From Amycolatopsis pittospori (GTDB lineage Bacteria > Actinomycetota > Actinomycetes > Mycobacteriales > Pseudonocardiaceae), in contig NZ_JACBXD010000016.1 of the NCBI RefSeq assembly GCF_013870525.1, forward strand, positions 57,797 through 121,796: a DNA stretch of 64,000 nt. The letters are read 5' to 3'. The translations under genes were made by a program, and so were the position numbers. This document shows positions 25,969 through 34,367 of the stretch, in pieces. Each line of letters begins with the position of its first letter. Within the stretch, counting starts at the first letter, position 1. The notes under the pieces are model-generated. The model did not search any database, was not told where the DNA came from, and worked only from the letters and a program-made list of their open reading frames with translations.

Positions 25969-27215
25969 GCGGCGAACCCGTGTACCCACCTCGCCAGGCG
26001 ATGCCGGACGACGTCCGCACCCGGATGCGCTCGGCCGTCCGCGAGGGGATCTCGAACCCGCGGCGGACGGCGCGCGCCTGGTACGCCGCGGCGGCGGCGG
26101 TCGTTCTCGTCGCTTCCGGCGCCGCCGTCGCGACTCAGCTGCTCCGGCAGCAGGGCACGGACCCCGGCCCCGAGCCGGCCGCCGGCGGGCTCAACCTGGA
26201 CGTCAAGCTGGCGACGTCCTCGCTCGACCGCTGCTGGGCCGCGGTGCGGGCCGCCGCCAAGACGGACCGAGTGCCCCCGCGTGAGGACTGGGTACCCGTG
26301 TTCACCGACCTCAAGCTGGGTGTTTCGGTCGTCGCCGCGACGGCGGCGGGCAAGCCGATGTTCTGTGAGACGACGCTGACCTCCGTTACCCTGTCCGACC
26401 CGAACGCCGCCCCCGCGTATGTGCCGGGCACCCGCACCGGGCTGCTCCTGCAGAGCGCGAACGGGCTGATCGGCGGGGTGCTCGATCCGGCCTTGCGGGG
26501 TGCGGGTCTCGCGTTCCAGGCGGAGGATTTCAGCAACGGGGACGTCGTGGAAGCTTCGCCTCTGACACAACAGTTCGTCTCGTTCTCCTGGACCGCCCCC
26601 GCCAAGACGGAACTGTCCGTCTACGACGCCGTCGGAGCGACGACCACGAGCCTGCCGCCGGCTCCGGCGCCGCTGCTTTCGGCCATCGATCGCCCGGTCG
26701 CCCCGGCCGACCGGACCTCGCCCGCGGGACGTGCGCTGGGCGCGTGCCTGTCCGGTGCGGTGGACGCCGTCTCCGACGCGGCGGGCTATAGGCCGGGCGC
26801 GTTGCTGGACAAGGACGGTTATCAGGTCGTTCTCGGCCGGATGGGCGACCGGAGCCTGGCGTGCACGACCGTTCCGGACCCGCGGCGTCCCGGCCGGATG
26901 AAGATGCACGTCTACCAAGACAATTTCGAGCTCCCGCCGGAGAAGCCAAGGAGAATCTCGATACAGACCCTGGGCGCTGTCGAAGATGGTGGTACCCGGG
27001 CCACTTCCCGGACACCGTTCGTCGGGACGCTGCTGCCGGCGAAGGCGGTGACGGTGACCTGTGACTTCGGCTCCGGCCTGACCTCGACGACCGATGTGGT
27101 CGACGGGACCTTCGCAGCCTTCGTTCCGAAAGACGTGAGCGACCCGTTCCAGCCGGATATCCACATTCAAGCGCGCGATGCCAACGGCACTGTCGTGTTC
27201 GACGGGACCCTGTAG
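25965..27215 (+). CDS. single-pass membrane protein, putative anti-sigma partner
   Basis: A 416-residue protein. A short basic N-terminus (residues 1-38) precedes one membrane helix (WYAAAAAVVLVASGAAVATQ), and about 340 residues lie outside the cell. There are scattered cysteines (DRCWAAV, FCETTL, GACLSG, ACTTV, TCDFG) that could pair. Position and topology match ECF-linked anti-sigma or sensor proteins, though no zinc-binding anti-sigma motif is present in the short cytosolic part. The coupling to the sigma factor (ATGA) is the main evidence. Confidence 0.65.
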   Translation: MSGEPVYPPRQAMPDDVRTRMRSAVREGISNPRRTARAWYAAAAAVVLVASGAAVATQLLRQQGTDPGPEPAAGGLNLDVKLATSSLDRCWAAVRAAAKTDRVPPREDWVPVFTDLKLGVSVVAATAAGKPMFCETTLTSVTLSDPNAAPAYVPGTRTGLLLQSANGLIGGVLDPALRGAGLAFQAEDFSNGDVVEASPLTQQFVSFSWTAPAKTELSVYDAVGATTTSLPPAPAPLLSAIDRPVAPADRTSPAGRALGACLSGAVDAVSDAAGYRPGALLDKDGYQVVLGRMGDRSLACTTVPDPRRPGRMKMHVYQDNFELPPEKPRRISIQTLGAVEDGGTRATSRTPFVGTLLPAKAVTVTCDFGSGLTSTTDVVDGTFAAFVPKDVSDPFQPDIHIQARDANGTVVFDGTL

Positions 27216-27301
27216 CCCCGGGTCGCCGTCCCTATTCGAGCATCGGGATTCCCCTAGCGGCCGCCACCCGAGACCAGGGCGAATCAAGCTGGAACGCTTC
27301 A

Positions 27302-27337
27302 CCGTGTCGTGCCCGGAGGTAGCCGGGCACGACACGG
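27302..27337 (+). terminator. hairpin after the sigma-factor operon
   Basis: Perfect 15-base arms (27302-27316 and 27323-27337) with a six-base loop, starting CCGTGTCGTGCCCGG. It stands about 85 bases after the stop of the putative anti-sigma gene. Confidence 0.7.
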
Positions 27338-27392
27338 CAACGCACGGTTACCCCAACGTGACGTTTTAAATCGCCCCTGCCCAGGGGTAGCA

Positions 27393-27423
27393 AAAAAGCC
27401 CAGGTCCAGGACCTGGGCTTTTT
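27393..27423. terminator. tRNA-Asn terminator with T-tracts on both strands
   Basis: A 31-base perfect palindrome with 15-base arms: A-run, GCCCAGGTCC, one base, GGACCTGGGC, T-run. It lies 15 bases beyond the 3' end of the tRNA on the minus strand and works as a rho-independent terminator in either direction. Confidence 0.85.
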
Positions 27424-27437
27424 GAAGGAACTCTGTG

Positions 27438-27510
27438 CTCCCCCGCTTGGACTCGAACCAAGAACCCTCCGGTTAACAGCCGAATGCTCTGCCAGTTGAG
27501 CTACAGGGGA
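27438..27510 (-). tRNA. tRNA-Asn (anticodon GTT)
   Basis: A 73-base tRNA without encoded CCA. The acceptor stem pairs TCCCCTG with CGGGGGA and the discriminator is G. The anticodon loop is CTGTTAA, giving GTT for Asn, and the T-arm has GGTTCGAGTCC. A strong terminator follows. Confidence 0.95.
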
Positions 27511-27674
27511 TTGTGCTCCGTACCGGCCGGATCGCTCCGACCGATGAGAGAACTTTAGCCCATGCGCTCGAACGGCCGCACACCCACCCCCACTTTCTCC
27601 CGCGACCTCGTCAAGCTCGCGTTTTGAGGGACAATGACAGCCGGAGCAAGATCGAACGGGAGGCGTGGACTCGG

Positions 27675-27854
27675 ATGAAGATGTTCCTGCTGGGTGCGGC
27701 CGCGGGCTACGTGTTGGGCGCGAGGGCCGGCCGGGGGCGGTACGAGCAGATCGTGCGGACCTACCGCAAGATCGCTGACCACCCCATGGTGCAGGGCGCC
27801 GCCGGGGTCGCTCGCGCCAAGGTCGGTGAGAGGTTCGGGCGGGCCCAGCGCTGA
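27675..27854 (+). CDS. small YtxH-like membrane protein
   Basis: A 59-residue protein. One hydrophobic segment rich in glycine (MFLLGAAAGYVLGARAG) is followed by a basic helix (RGRYEQIVRTYRKIADHP). This is the pattern of small YtxH-like stress or envelope proteins. GGAGG lies 11 bases before the ATG. It converges with tam, with a 43-base palindrome between them. Function unknown. Confidence 0.7.
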   Translation: MKMFLLGAAAGYVLGARAGRGRYEQIVRTYRKIADHPMVQGAAGVARAKVGERFGRAQR

Positions 27855-27874
27855 CCCGCGCCCTGAAACGAACC

Positions 27875-27917
27875 GAAGGGGCCCTTCACCGCATCCGATG
27901 CGGTGAAGGGCCCCTTC
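27875..27917. terminator. 43-base perfect palindrome between convergent genes
   Basis: Perfect 21-base arms (27875-27895 and 27897-27917) around a single central C; the arm starts GAAGGGGCCC. It stands 20 bases after one stop and 10 bases before the other, and has no T-run. Confidence 0.8.
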
Positions 27918-27927
27918 GCTACGTCGA

Positions 27928-28692
27928 TCAGGGGACGACGGCGACCACGAAGACGCGCCGGAACTCGAACCAGGTGGTCCCATCGGGGCGCGGCGGGTAG
28001 GCCTCGTCCAGCTTTCGGGCGATCTGGGCGCGGAAGTGGTCCCAGTCGGCGCCGGGCAGGGCCTCCTTGACCGGGCGGAGCGAGGTCCCGGTGATCCATT
28101 CGAGGACGGCGTCCTCGCCGGACAGTCGCTGGAGGTACGTCGTCTCCCACGCGTCGACGGCGCAACCGGCGTCGGCCAGCAGGTTTCCGTAGCCGAGGGG
28201 GCTGTCGACGGCTTCGTTCTCCCGCAGCACGACGCCGGCGAGGCGCGAAGCCCACTCTTCGGTGCGCGCGAGTTCGCGGACGAGCGCGTGCGAAGGGGCG
28301 TCGAAGTTGCCGGGGACCTGGAACGCGAGCGTCGCTCCGGGCGGCAGCAGGTCCACCCAGCGGCGAAGCAGGACACGGTGCTCGGGGACCCATTGGAGGA
28401 CGGCGTTCGAGATGACCACGTCGGTGTCCGGCTCGGGCGTCCAGTCGTTGACGTCCAGGACGCGGGCGTCGACGCCTCGCGCGCGGGCGGCCTCGACCAT
28501 TTCGGCGGAACTGTCGCTGGCCTCGATGATCGCGTCCGGCCAGCGTTCCGCCAGGCCGGCGGTCAGATTTCCCGGGCCGCAACCCAGGTCCGCCACCCGG
28601 CGGGGTTTCTCGGCCGGTATCCGCCCGACGAGGTCGTAGAACGGCCGGGCCCGCAGGCCGGCGTAGTCGAGGTACTTGACCGGATCCCACAT
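27928..28692 (-). CDS. tam: trans-aconitate 2-methyltransferase
   Basis: A 254-residue SAM-dependent methyltransferase that methylates trans-aconitate, a by-product that inhibits aconitase. The opening MWDPVKYLDYAGLRARPFYD is typical of Tam, and the SAM-binding motif is VADLGCGPGNLTAGL. VISNAVLQWVPEH and the FRRVFVVA end also match, and the length is usual for Tam. GGGAGG precedes the ATG. A palindrome lies 18 bases upstream. Confidence 0.88.
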   Translation of the reverse strand: MWDPVKYLDYAGLRARPFYDLVGRIPAEKPRRVADLGCGPGNLTAGLAERWPDAIIEASDSSAEMVEAARARGVDARVLDVNDWTPEPDTDVVISNAVLQWVPEHRVLLRRWVDLLPPGATLAFQVPGNFDAPSHALVRELARTEEWASRLAGVVLRENEAVDSPLGYGNLLADAGCAVDAWETTYLQRLSGEDAVLEWITGTSLRPVKEALPGADWDHFRAQIARKLDEAYPPRPDGTTWFEFRRVFVVAVVP

Positions 28693-28709
28693 GCTGCCTC
28701 CCAGCGATA

Positions 28710-28725
28710 CAGTACGAGCGTACTG
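28710..28725. promoter_or_regulatory. operator-like palindrome before tam
   Basis: CAGTACG-AG-CGTACTG: perfect 7-base arms two bases apart, 18 bases above the tam start and directly after the stop of the gene upstream. The shape fits a TetR-family operator; no matching regulator is adjacent. Confidence 0.55.
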
Positions 28726-29247
28726 CTAGCCGCGGGGCTTGGCCAGTTTCTCCGCCGCTTCCTCGGCGATCGCCTTGATCACCTCGACGTCGGTGCCCGG
28801 ATCGGGCCGCACCTGCAGCACCGTGCCGTCCTGGCCGGGGATCTTGCGCTCGACGAACCACGCTCCCCCGGCTCCGAGGTCCTTGCGGTGCCGCTCCCGG
28901 ACCGAACCGTCGACGCGCTCCCGCACCAGGAACGGGACCTTGCCCGGCCGGGCGAGCTTGAACCGGACCGGCGCCTTGTCGGCCAGCACCACGGCCTTCC
29001 CGGCGGTACCGGCCTCCTCGGATTCGGTCAGGGTGAACACGCCGTCGGACCACGCCGCCTTGCCGACCAGATGCCAGCCGACCCGGCGCGGCCCCTCGCC
29101 GCCGGGGATCCACAGGCCGAGTTGCGTGACGAGCAGATACCCGCCGCCCTCGACCGGAGCACTCCGGACGACGTGCTCGCCGTCGTCCAGGGTGCCACCG
29201 AAATCCGCGGGGACACGGTCACCGAGCAGGTGACGCAGCCAGCCCAT
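28726..29247 (-). CDS. hypothetical protein downstream of dnaG
   Basis: A 173-residue soluble protein I do not recognise. It is mostly beta (GGYLLVTQLGLWIPGG, RRVGWHLVGKAAWSDGVFTL, RFKLARPGKVPFLVRERV) with a C-terminal helix that ends AAEKLAKPRG; a PH-like barrel is possible. It starts seven bases after the dnaG stop and is likely co-transcribed. A GTG six bases further upstream is an alternative start. Confidence 0.7.
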   Translation of the reverse strand: MGWLRHLLGDRVPADFGGTLDDGEHVVRSAPVEGGGYLLVTQLGLWIPGGEGPRRVGWHLVGKAAWSDGVFTLTESEEAGTAGKAVVLADKAPVRFKLARPGKVPFLVRERVDGSVRERHRKDLGAGGAWFVERKIPGQDGTVLQVRPDPGTDVEVIKAIAEEAAEKLAKPRG

Positions 29248-29253
29248 GAGCAC

Positions 29254-31152
29254 TCAGTCCAATCCGCCGATGGCCTGTTCCTTCAGCGCCTTCCGGTACT
29301 GCTCCAGGGCGACGAGGTCGCCGAACAGCGCACGGTAGTCGTCCGGCGCCTCGACCGGGGAAAGCCGCTGGAGCTTCGACTTGATCTCGTTGATCTGGCG
29401 GCCGACCAGACTCTCCTGCACCGCCGCGAACTGCGCGGAGATATAGCGCGAGTCGACCTCGCCCTTGGCACGCAACGGCTCCACCGAGAGTTCGCTGAGC
29501 ACGCGCCGGACGGTCCCTTGTGGACAGTGCGGCGTGGCGGCGTCGATCAGGGCGGGACCGGTCAGCCCGGAACCCGCTCCCCCGGCGGCCAGCAGCGCCT
29601 TGTGGATGGCGATGTACACCGGGTGGGTGAACGCGTCCTCGGGGAGCGCGTCGTACTCGGCCCCGGCGAGCATCGGCTGCTGCAGCGCCGCCTTGAGGGC
29701 CTCGCGCTGGGCGATGAACCGCGGATCGCCGGGGGCGGGGCGCGGGAGGTCCTCTTCCATGGTGGCGGTGGCCGCCGGGGCGGGCCGCCGGACCTCGACG
29801 GTGGCGGAGCGTTTCGCCGTCGCGCCCGCGCTGCCGCGGACCCGGTTCACCACCTGCGCCGCGTCCTGCCAGCCGACCCACCAGGCGAGTTTCGACGCGT
29901 AGCCGTCGCGGCTGGCGCGGTCCTTGATGCCCGCGACCATCGGGACGGTCTTCTGCAGCGCCGCGACCTGTCCGTCGACGGAGTCGAGGTCGAACGCCTT
30001 GAGCATGCTCTTGATCGCGAACTCGAACAGCGGGATCCGCCGCGCGACCAGGTCGCGCACCGCGGTGTCGCCCTTGGCCAGCCGGAGTTCGCAGGGGTCC
30101 ATACCGTCGGGGGCGACCGCGATGTAGGTCTGCCCGGCGAACGTCTGATCACCTTCGAAGGCCTTCAGCGCCGCTTTCTGGCCGGCTTCGTCACCGTCGA
30201 AGGTGAAGATCACTTCGCCGCGGAAGGCGTCGTCGTCCATCATCAGCCGCCGGAGGACCTTCATATGGTCCTCGCCGAACGCCGTCCCCGACGACGCGAC
30301 GGCCGTCGGCACCCCGGCGGCGTGCATCGCCATCACGTCGGTGTAGCCCTCGACGACGACGACCTGGTGCCGCTTCGCGATCTCGCGTTTGGCCAGGTCG
30401 AGGCCGAACATCACCTGCGACTTCTTGTAGATCGGCGATTCCGCGGTGTTCAGGTACTTCGCCGAGACGCGGTCGTCGTCGTAGAGGCGCCGCGCGCCGA
30501 ACCCGACGACCTCGTTGCCGACGTCGCGGATGGGCCAGAGCAGCCGCCGGTTGAACCGGTCCATCGGCCCGCGCTGCCCCTCCTTGGCCAGCCCGGCCGT
30601 GAGCAGTTCCTTGACCTCGAACCCGCGGGTGAGCAGGTGCTTGGTGAGCTTGTCCCAGCCCGCCGGCGCGTATCCGCAGCCGAACGTCTGCGCCGCGGCG
30701 GAGTCGAAGCCGCGCTCGGAGAGGAAGTCCCTGGCGGCGCGCGCGTCCGGCGTGAGCAGCTGCTCGGCGTAGAACTCCTGGGCCGCGCGGTGCGCCTCGA
30801 TCAGCCGGGCGCGGGTGCCGCGATCGCGCTGGACGCTCCCGCCGCCGCCTTCGTAGGTCAACCGGAAGCCCGCGCGGTCGGCGAGCCGCTCGACGGCCTC
30901 CACGAACGAGATCAGATCCATCTTCTGGATGAACTTGATCACGTCACCGCCCTCGCCACAGCCGAAGCAGTGGAAGGTCCCGTGGGTGGGGCGCACGTTG
31001 AACGACGGGGTCTTCTCGTTGTGGAACGGGCAAAGCCCTTTCAGGCTGCCGCCGCCGGCGCTGCGAAGGGCGACGTAGTCGCCGATGACCTCGTCGATCC
31101 GGTTGCGCTCGCGCACCTCCGCGATGTCGCTCTCCCGAATCCGTCCTGCCAC
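29254..31152 (-). CDS. dnaG: DNA primase
   Basis: A 632-residue replication primase that makes RNA primers at the fork. The N-terminal zinc ribbon has C41, H44, C62 and C65 (CPFHNEKTPSF, CFGCGEGGD). The Toprim core has VVEGYTDVMAMH and the acidic DGDEAGQKAA stretch. The C-terminal DnaB-binding domain is present, so the length is normal. It is divergent from the ECF41 sigma gene by 50 bases and is followed by a hypothetical gene. The dgt gene lies further on, as in mycobacteria, but is separated here by accessory genes. Confidence 0.97.
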   Translation of the reverse strand: MAGRIRESDIAEVRERNRIDEVIGDYVALRSAGGGSLKGLCPFHNEKTPSFNVRPTHGTFHCFGCGEGGDVIKFIQKMDLISFVEAVERLADRAGFRLTYEGGGGSVQRDRGTRARLIEAHRAAQEFYAEQLLTPDARAARDFLSERGFDSAAAQTFGCGYAPAGWDKLTKHLLTRGFEVKELLTAGLAKEGQRGPMDRFNRRLLWPIRDVGNEVVGFGARRLYDDDRVSAKYLNTAESPIYKKSQVMFGLDLAKREIAKRHQVVVVEGYTDVMAMHAAGVPTAVASSGTAFGEDHMKVLRRLMMDDDAFRGEVIFTFDGDEAGQKAALKAFEGDQTFAGQTYIAVAPDGMDPCELRLAKGDTAVRDLVARRIPLFEFAIKSMLKAFDLDSVDGQVAALQKTVPMVAGIKDRASRDGYASKLAWWVGWQDAAQVVNRVRGSAGATAKRSATVEVRRPAPAATATMEEDLPRPAPGDPRFIAQREALKAALQQPMLAGAEYDALPEDAFTHPVYIAIHKALLAAGGAGSGLTGPALIDAATPHCPQGTVRRVLSELSVEPLRAKGEVDSRYISAQFAAVQESLVGRQINEIKSKLQRLSPVEAPDDYRALFGDLVALEQYRKALKEQAIGGLD

Positions 31153-31202
31153 GCCACCAGTCTAGTTCTCCCTCCCGGAGCCCGGTACGGCACACTCGGG
31201 GA

Positions 31203-32144
31203 ATGAGCACCGCTCTGGATGAACTGGCCGGGGACTTCGCCGCGTTGCGCCCCCATTTGGTGTCCGTCGCGTATCGGCTCACCGGAGCGCTGTCCGACGC
31301 CGAGGACGCCGTCCAGGAGTCGTGGCTGCGGCTGAGCGGCCTGGACGACGGCCGCCGGTCCGCGATCGAAGACCACAAAGGCTGGCTCACGACGGTCGTC
31401 AGCCGGATCTGCCTGGACCGGCTGCGGTCGGCCGTGGTGCGCCGCGAGCGGTACGTCGGCGAGTGGCTGCCGGAACCGGTGCTCGGCCCGCTGGGCACGC
31501 CGTCGTCGGAGGATCCGCTGACCATCGCCGTCCGCGACGACGGCATGCGGATGGCGGCCATGGTCGTCCTCGACCGGTTGACGCCCGAGCAGCGCGTGGC
31601 GTTCGTCCTGCACGACGCGTTCGCGGTTCCGTTCGGCGAGATCGCCGAGATCCTGGGCTGCACCACCGACGCCGCCCGCCAGCACGGTTCCCGCGGCCGT
31701 CGCGCGGTCGCCGACGCCGATCCGCCGCCCCGGACGGCCCTGGCCGAACAGCAGCAGATCATCGAGAGGTTCATGACCGCGATGCTCACCGGCGACATCC
31801 AGGCGGTGGCCGAAGTGCTGCACCCCGACGTCGTCCTCGTCGGCGACGGCGGCGGCAAGGCGCGCACCGCGGTGCACACGGTCACCGGCTTCGACAAGGT
31901 CACCCGGCTGTTCCAGGGCCTCATGCGGCTGTACGACCCGAGCGGGATCGAGCAGGCCCGGCCCGCACTGGTCAACGGCGACCTCGGCCTCTACATCCCG
32001 CCGCAGGCCGCCTCCGAGGGGTACCGGGCGCTCGACGAGCATGTCAACGCGTTCGTCATCCGCGACGGGAAGATCGTCGCGATCTACGACATGGCGAACC
32101 CGGACAAGCTCACGGACGCGAAGGCCAAGGTGGGCCGAGGGTGA
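31203..32144 (+). CDS. ECF41-type sigma factor (SigJ-like) with SnoaL-like domain
   Basis: A 313-residue sigma factor. Regions 2 and 4 fill the first 180 residues (SDAEDAVQESWLRLSGL; LTPEQRVAFVLHDAFAVPF). A SnoaL-like domain follows. The three ECF41 marks are present: WLPEP between regions 2 and 4, DGGGK in the extension, and NPDKL near the C-terminus. In this group the fused domain tunes sigma activity instead of a separate anti-sigma factor. The usual ECF41 partner, a carboxymuconolactone decarboxylase or oxidoreductase, is not directly adjacent, but a decarboxylase-like gene lies 1.4 kb away. Confidence 0.92.
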   Translation: MSTALDELAGDFAALRPHLVSVAYRLTGALSDAEDAVQESWLRLSGLDDGRRSAIEDHKGWLTTVVSRICLDRLRSAVVRRERYVGEWLPEPVLGPLGTPSSEDPLTIAVRDDGMRMAAMVVLDRLTPEQRVAFVLHDAFAVPFGEIAEILGCTTDAARQHGSRGRRAVADADPPPRTALAEQQQIIERFMTAMLTGDIQAVAEVLHPDVVLVGDGGGKARTAVHTVTGFDKVTRLFQGLMRLYDPSGIEQARPALVNGDLGLYIPPQAASEGYRALDEHVNAFVIRDGKIVAIYDMANPDKLTDAKAKVGRG

Positions 32145-32167
32145 CGCAGGGCCCCGGTTCTGGTGGG

Positions 32168-32410
32168 GGTCGTGAGTGTTTTGGGTCGTTCTAACGACCT
32201 TCACCACTCACGACCAAGCCGGGCCGGGTCGGTGCTTTCGCGTGACTGGGTGGACGGCACATGTGATCAGCCGGACGACACCCGTGATCAGACGGACGAC
32301 ACCAGGTGACGTCCGCCCAGTCACGTGTGACGTCCGTCCAGTCACGCCAACCCGCCCGACCGTAGGTACCTAAGACACGGTCGGCCCTAACGACCCAGGA
32401 CACTCACGAC
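32168..32410. repeat. nested inverted-repeat element bounded by GTCGTGAGTG
   Basis: An element of about 242 bases between convergent genes. The outer 22-base arms (32169-32190 and 32389-32410) match at 20 of 22 positions and begin with GTCGTGAGTG and end with CACTCACGAC. The left end is also a hairpin of its own (32168-32215) with an inner GGTCGTT/AACGACC stem. The middle has further inverted and direct copies of CGTGACTGG, TGATCAG and GACGTCCG motifs. It resembles the element at 3741-3952 and the hairpin at 23741. Confidence 0.75.
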
Positions 32411-32419
32411 GGCCGGGGC

Positions 32420-32812
32420 TCAGATGTTGTCGCTGATGTCGATGTTCAGCGACGGCAGAACGCTGTTCGCGTTGCATTCCATGCGGGCCTTGAGGGAACC
32501 GCTGTCATAGCGGTTCTGGTGAAATCTCGGCCCGTCCATGGCGTTGAATCGGATGTGGTCCGCCTGCACGCCGTTGAGATAGACCTTCAGGGAGCAGTCC
32601 TTGAACCCTTCGGGCGAACTCGCGTCGTAGTTGATCGTCGTGTACCTCGACCAGTCCGGCAGTTGCTGGCGCCAGACCTCCTTGGTCTCACAGATGACGG
32701 CCCGGCCGCAGTAGGCGCCGACCAGGTATCCGGCGGAGGCGGGTCCCACCGTGGCGAGCAGCCCGCCGGTGGCCGCGGCGACGGCGACGGCGACGGTCGT
32801 GATTCTTCGCAT
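32420..32812 (-). CDS. secreted hypothetical protein
   Basis: A 130-residue exported protein I do not recognise. The ATG at 32812 (GGGAG upstream) gives a signal peptide (TTVAVAVAAATGGLLATVGP). The mature part holds four cysteines (YCGRAVICE, KDCSLKV, MECNANS), fitting two disulfides, and looks like a small beta-rich protein. It is divergent from another secreted protein across 164 bases. Confidence 0.75.
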   Translation of the reverse strand: MRRITTVAVAVAAATGGLLATVGPASAGYLVGAYCGRAVICETKEVWRQQLPDWSRYTTINYDASSPEGFKDCSLKVYLNGVQADHIRFNAMDGPRFHQNRYDSGSLKARMECNANSVLPSLNIDISDNI

Positions 32813-32976
32813 GACTCTCCCTGTACTCGGATGCGCGAGGGAACCGGCGATATCAGTGTCGATGACTAATCCGGGATACCCCAGGGTTTCACGTCTGCCT
32901 GAAGCGCATTGCCGACGGATACGACGGACTGCAATCCTGCACACTGGAAAACTGTAATCCGGTGAAAGCGGTAGAC

Positions 32977-33489
32977 ATGAAGAAGGAATTCGCCACCTCA
33001 CGCGGAGCGCTTCGGCGCCCCCTGCAACGCGCCCTTTCGGTACTCCTCGTCCTGCTGGCGGGGATCTTCGCGACCGTGCAGCCCGCGGCCGCCCAACGCG
33101 GCGGGGGAAACTACTTCTACCAGGGCATCGCTTCGTCGATCATCGCCACCTGGGGTGACTCCTGCGACGAGCTGGGCAATGTCGAGGACTGGTCGATGCG
33201 GACCCAGATATGGGGCAACTTCAGCGGCTCCAACCTCTACATCGACCGAATCGACGTCATCAACGAGACGAACCACAATCTGCATTTCGGCCAGTACTCG
33301 TCTTACGACAATGGCGGCTCTTTCAACGTGGGGATCACCGGGATCAGTCCGAACTCGCGCGCGACGCGCTATCCGCGCCGCTGGATCACGGGTTTCCAGA
33401 TGGTGCACCACTTCACCACCGGCACCTGGGGACATGTCGGGGCCTGTTACAACGGAGCCCCGATCCAGCTGTCCTTCGTCCGCTACTGA
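32977..33489 (+). CDS. secreted hypothetical protein
   Basis: A 170-residue exported protein I do not recognise. The ATG at 32977 is followed by a basic stretch and a hydrophobic signal (LSVLLVLLAGIFATVQPAAA). The mature part is rich in aromatic and Asn residues and has two cysteines (DSCDELG, GACYNGA). A GTG five codons earlier is possible. It is divergent from the other small secreted protein and ends in a hairpin. Confidence 0.72.
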   Translation: MKKEFATSRGALRRPLQRALSVLLVLLAGIFATVQPAAAQRGGGNYFYQGIASSIIATWGDSCDELGNVEDWSMRTQIWGNFSGSNLYIDRIDVINETNHNLHFGQYSSYDNGGSFNVGITGISPNSRATRYPRRWITGFQMVHHFTTGTWGHVGACYNGAPIQLSFVRY

Positions 33490-33502
33490 GCCACCTCGCC
33501 GA

Positions 33503-33541
33503 CGGGTGATCCGGGCGGCCCTCCCCCGCCCGGATCACCCG
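33503..33541. terminator. bidirectional hairpin
   Basis: Perfect 14-base arms (33503-33516 and 33528-33541), 13 bases after one stop and four bases before the other, between convergent genes. Confidence 0.75.
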
Positions 33542-33545
33542 CCGG

Positions 33546-34112
33546 CTACGGCAGTGGCACCTGGCAGGCGTCGCCCGAGGTGAAGCCCTGCGCGGTGATG
33601 TCGAGAGCGCTGTTCATCCGGGCGCGCGAGTTCTCGAGCCCGATCTGATAGGTCAGCTCGATGACGCCCTTGCGGCCGAATTCGCGTTCCAGCTCGGCGA
33701 CCTGCTCGTCGGTGACGGTCACCGGGCTCGCGGTCATCGCGTCGGCGTACGCGAGCGCGAGCCGTTCCTGGTCGGTGAACGCGGACGACTTCGCGTAGTC
33801 GTCGATCTTCTTCAGCCGTTCGATGTCGAGACCTTCGTGCAGCTGCAACATGGTGCCGAAGTCGATGCACCACGAGCAGCCGAGTTGCGTCGCGACCCGG
33901 TAGACGGCCAGCTCGCGCACGTTCGACGGCAAGGTCTTGCTCGCCTTCTCGACCATCATTTCGTGCAGCCCGTTCGCCCGGAGCAGGGCCGGATGGTGCG
34001 CGTAGACCGCCATCGGCTCGGGCACGGCACCGAAACGCTTCCCGGCGAACTTGTAGAACAGCTTCAGCAGGAAACCGGCGTCGGCGGTCTTGACGGCGGG
34101 AATTCGCGGCAT
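33546..34112 (-). CDS. carboxymuconolactone decarboxylase/AhpD-like protein
   Basis: A 188-residue all-helical protein of the CMD/AhpD family. The redox motif C-x-x-C is present as CSWCIDFG, after ELAVYRVATQLG, which is the AhpD-type peroxidase signature. GAGGAGG precedes the ATG at 34112. Members act as alkylhydroperoxidases or decarboxylases. ECF41 sigma factors often control such genes, and one lies 1.4 kb away, but here the two are not adjacent. Confidence 0.85.
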   Translation of the reverse strand: MPRIPAVKTADAGFLLKLFYKFAGKRFGAVPEPMAVYAHHPALLRANGLHEMMVEKASKTLPSNVRELAVYRVATQLGCSWCIDFGTMLQLHEGLDIERLKKIDDYAKSSAFTDQERLALAYADAMTASPVTVTDEQVAELEREFGRKGVIELTYQIGLENSRARMNSALDITAQGFTSGDACQVPLP

Positions 34113-34367
34113 GGGGTCCTCCTCGTGCGGGTTGCGTTCAGTAGGTGGACGAGGCGACCCGCGCGGACGTGACACGCTCGCGAGTGACGTGGACCATACG
34201 GCCGAAACGGCGGCCTTCCGGCTACGGAACGGGATCGCGTGTCGATCCGATTAGCCTTTTCGCCGGAACCTTCGTTCGATCATCGAAGGTAGGCTGACAT
34301 TCGGCATTCCTTCCCGCACACCGGTTTCTTCGGCGTCCCCTCCGCACTCCCCCACCGGAGGAAACAC

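Noticed and set aside
28036..31206. Very long open frame on the plus strand opposite dnaG and tam
   Set aside because: It is antisense to well-recognised genes, is rich in Arg/Gly/Asp/Pro like other GC-rich mirror frames, and has no motif or start signal.
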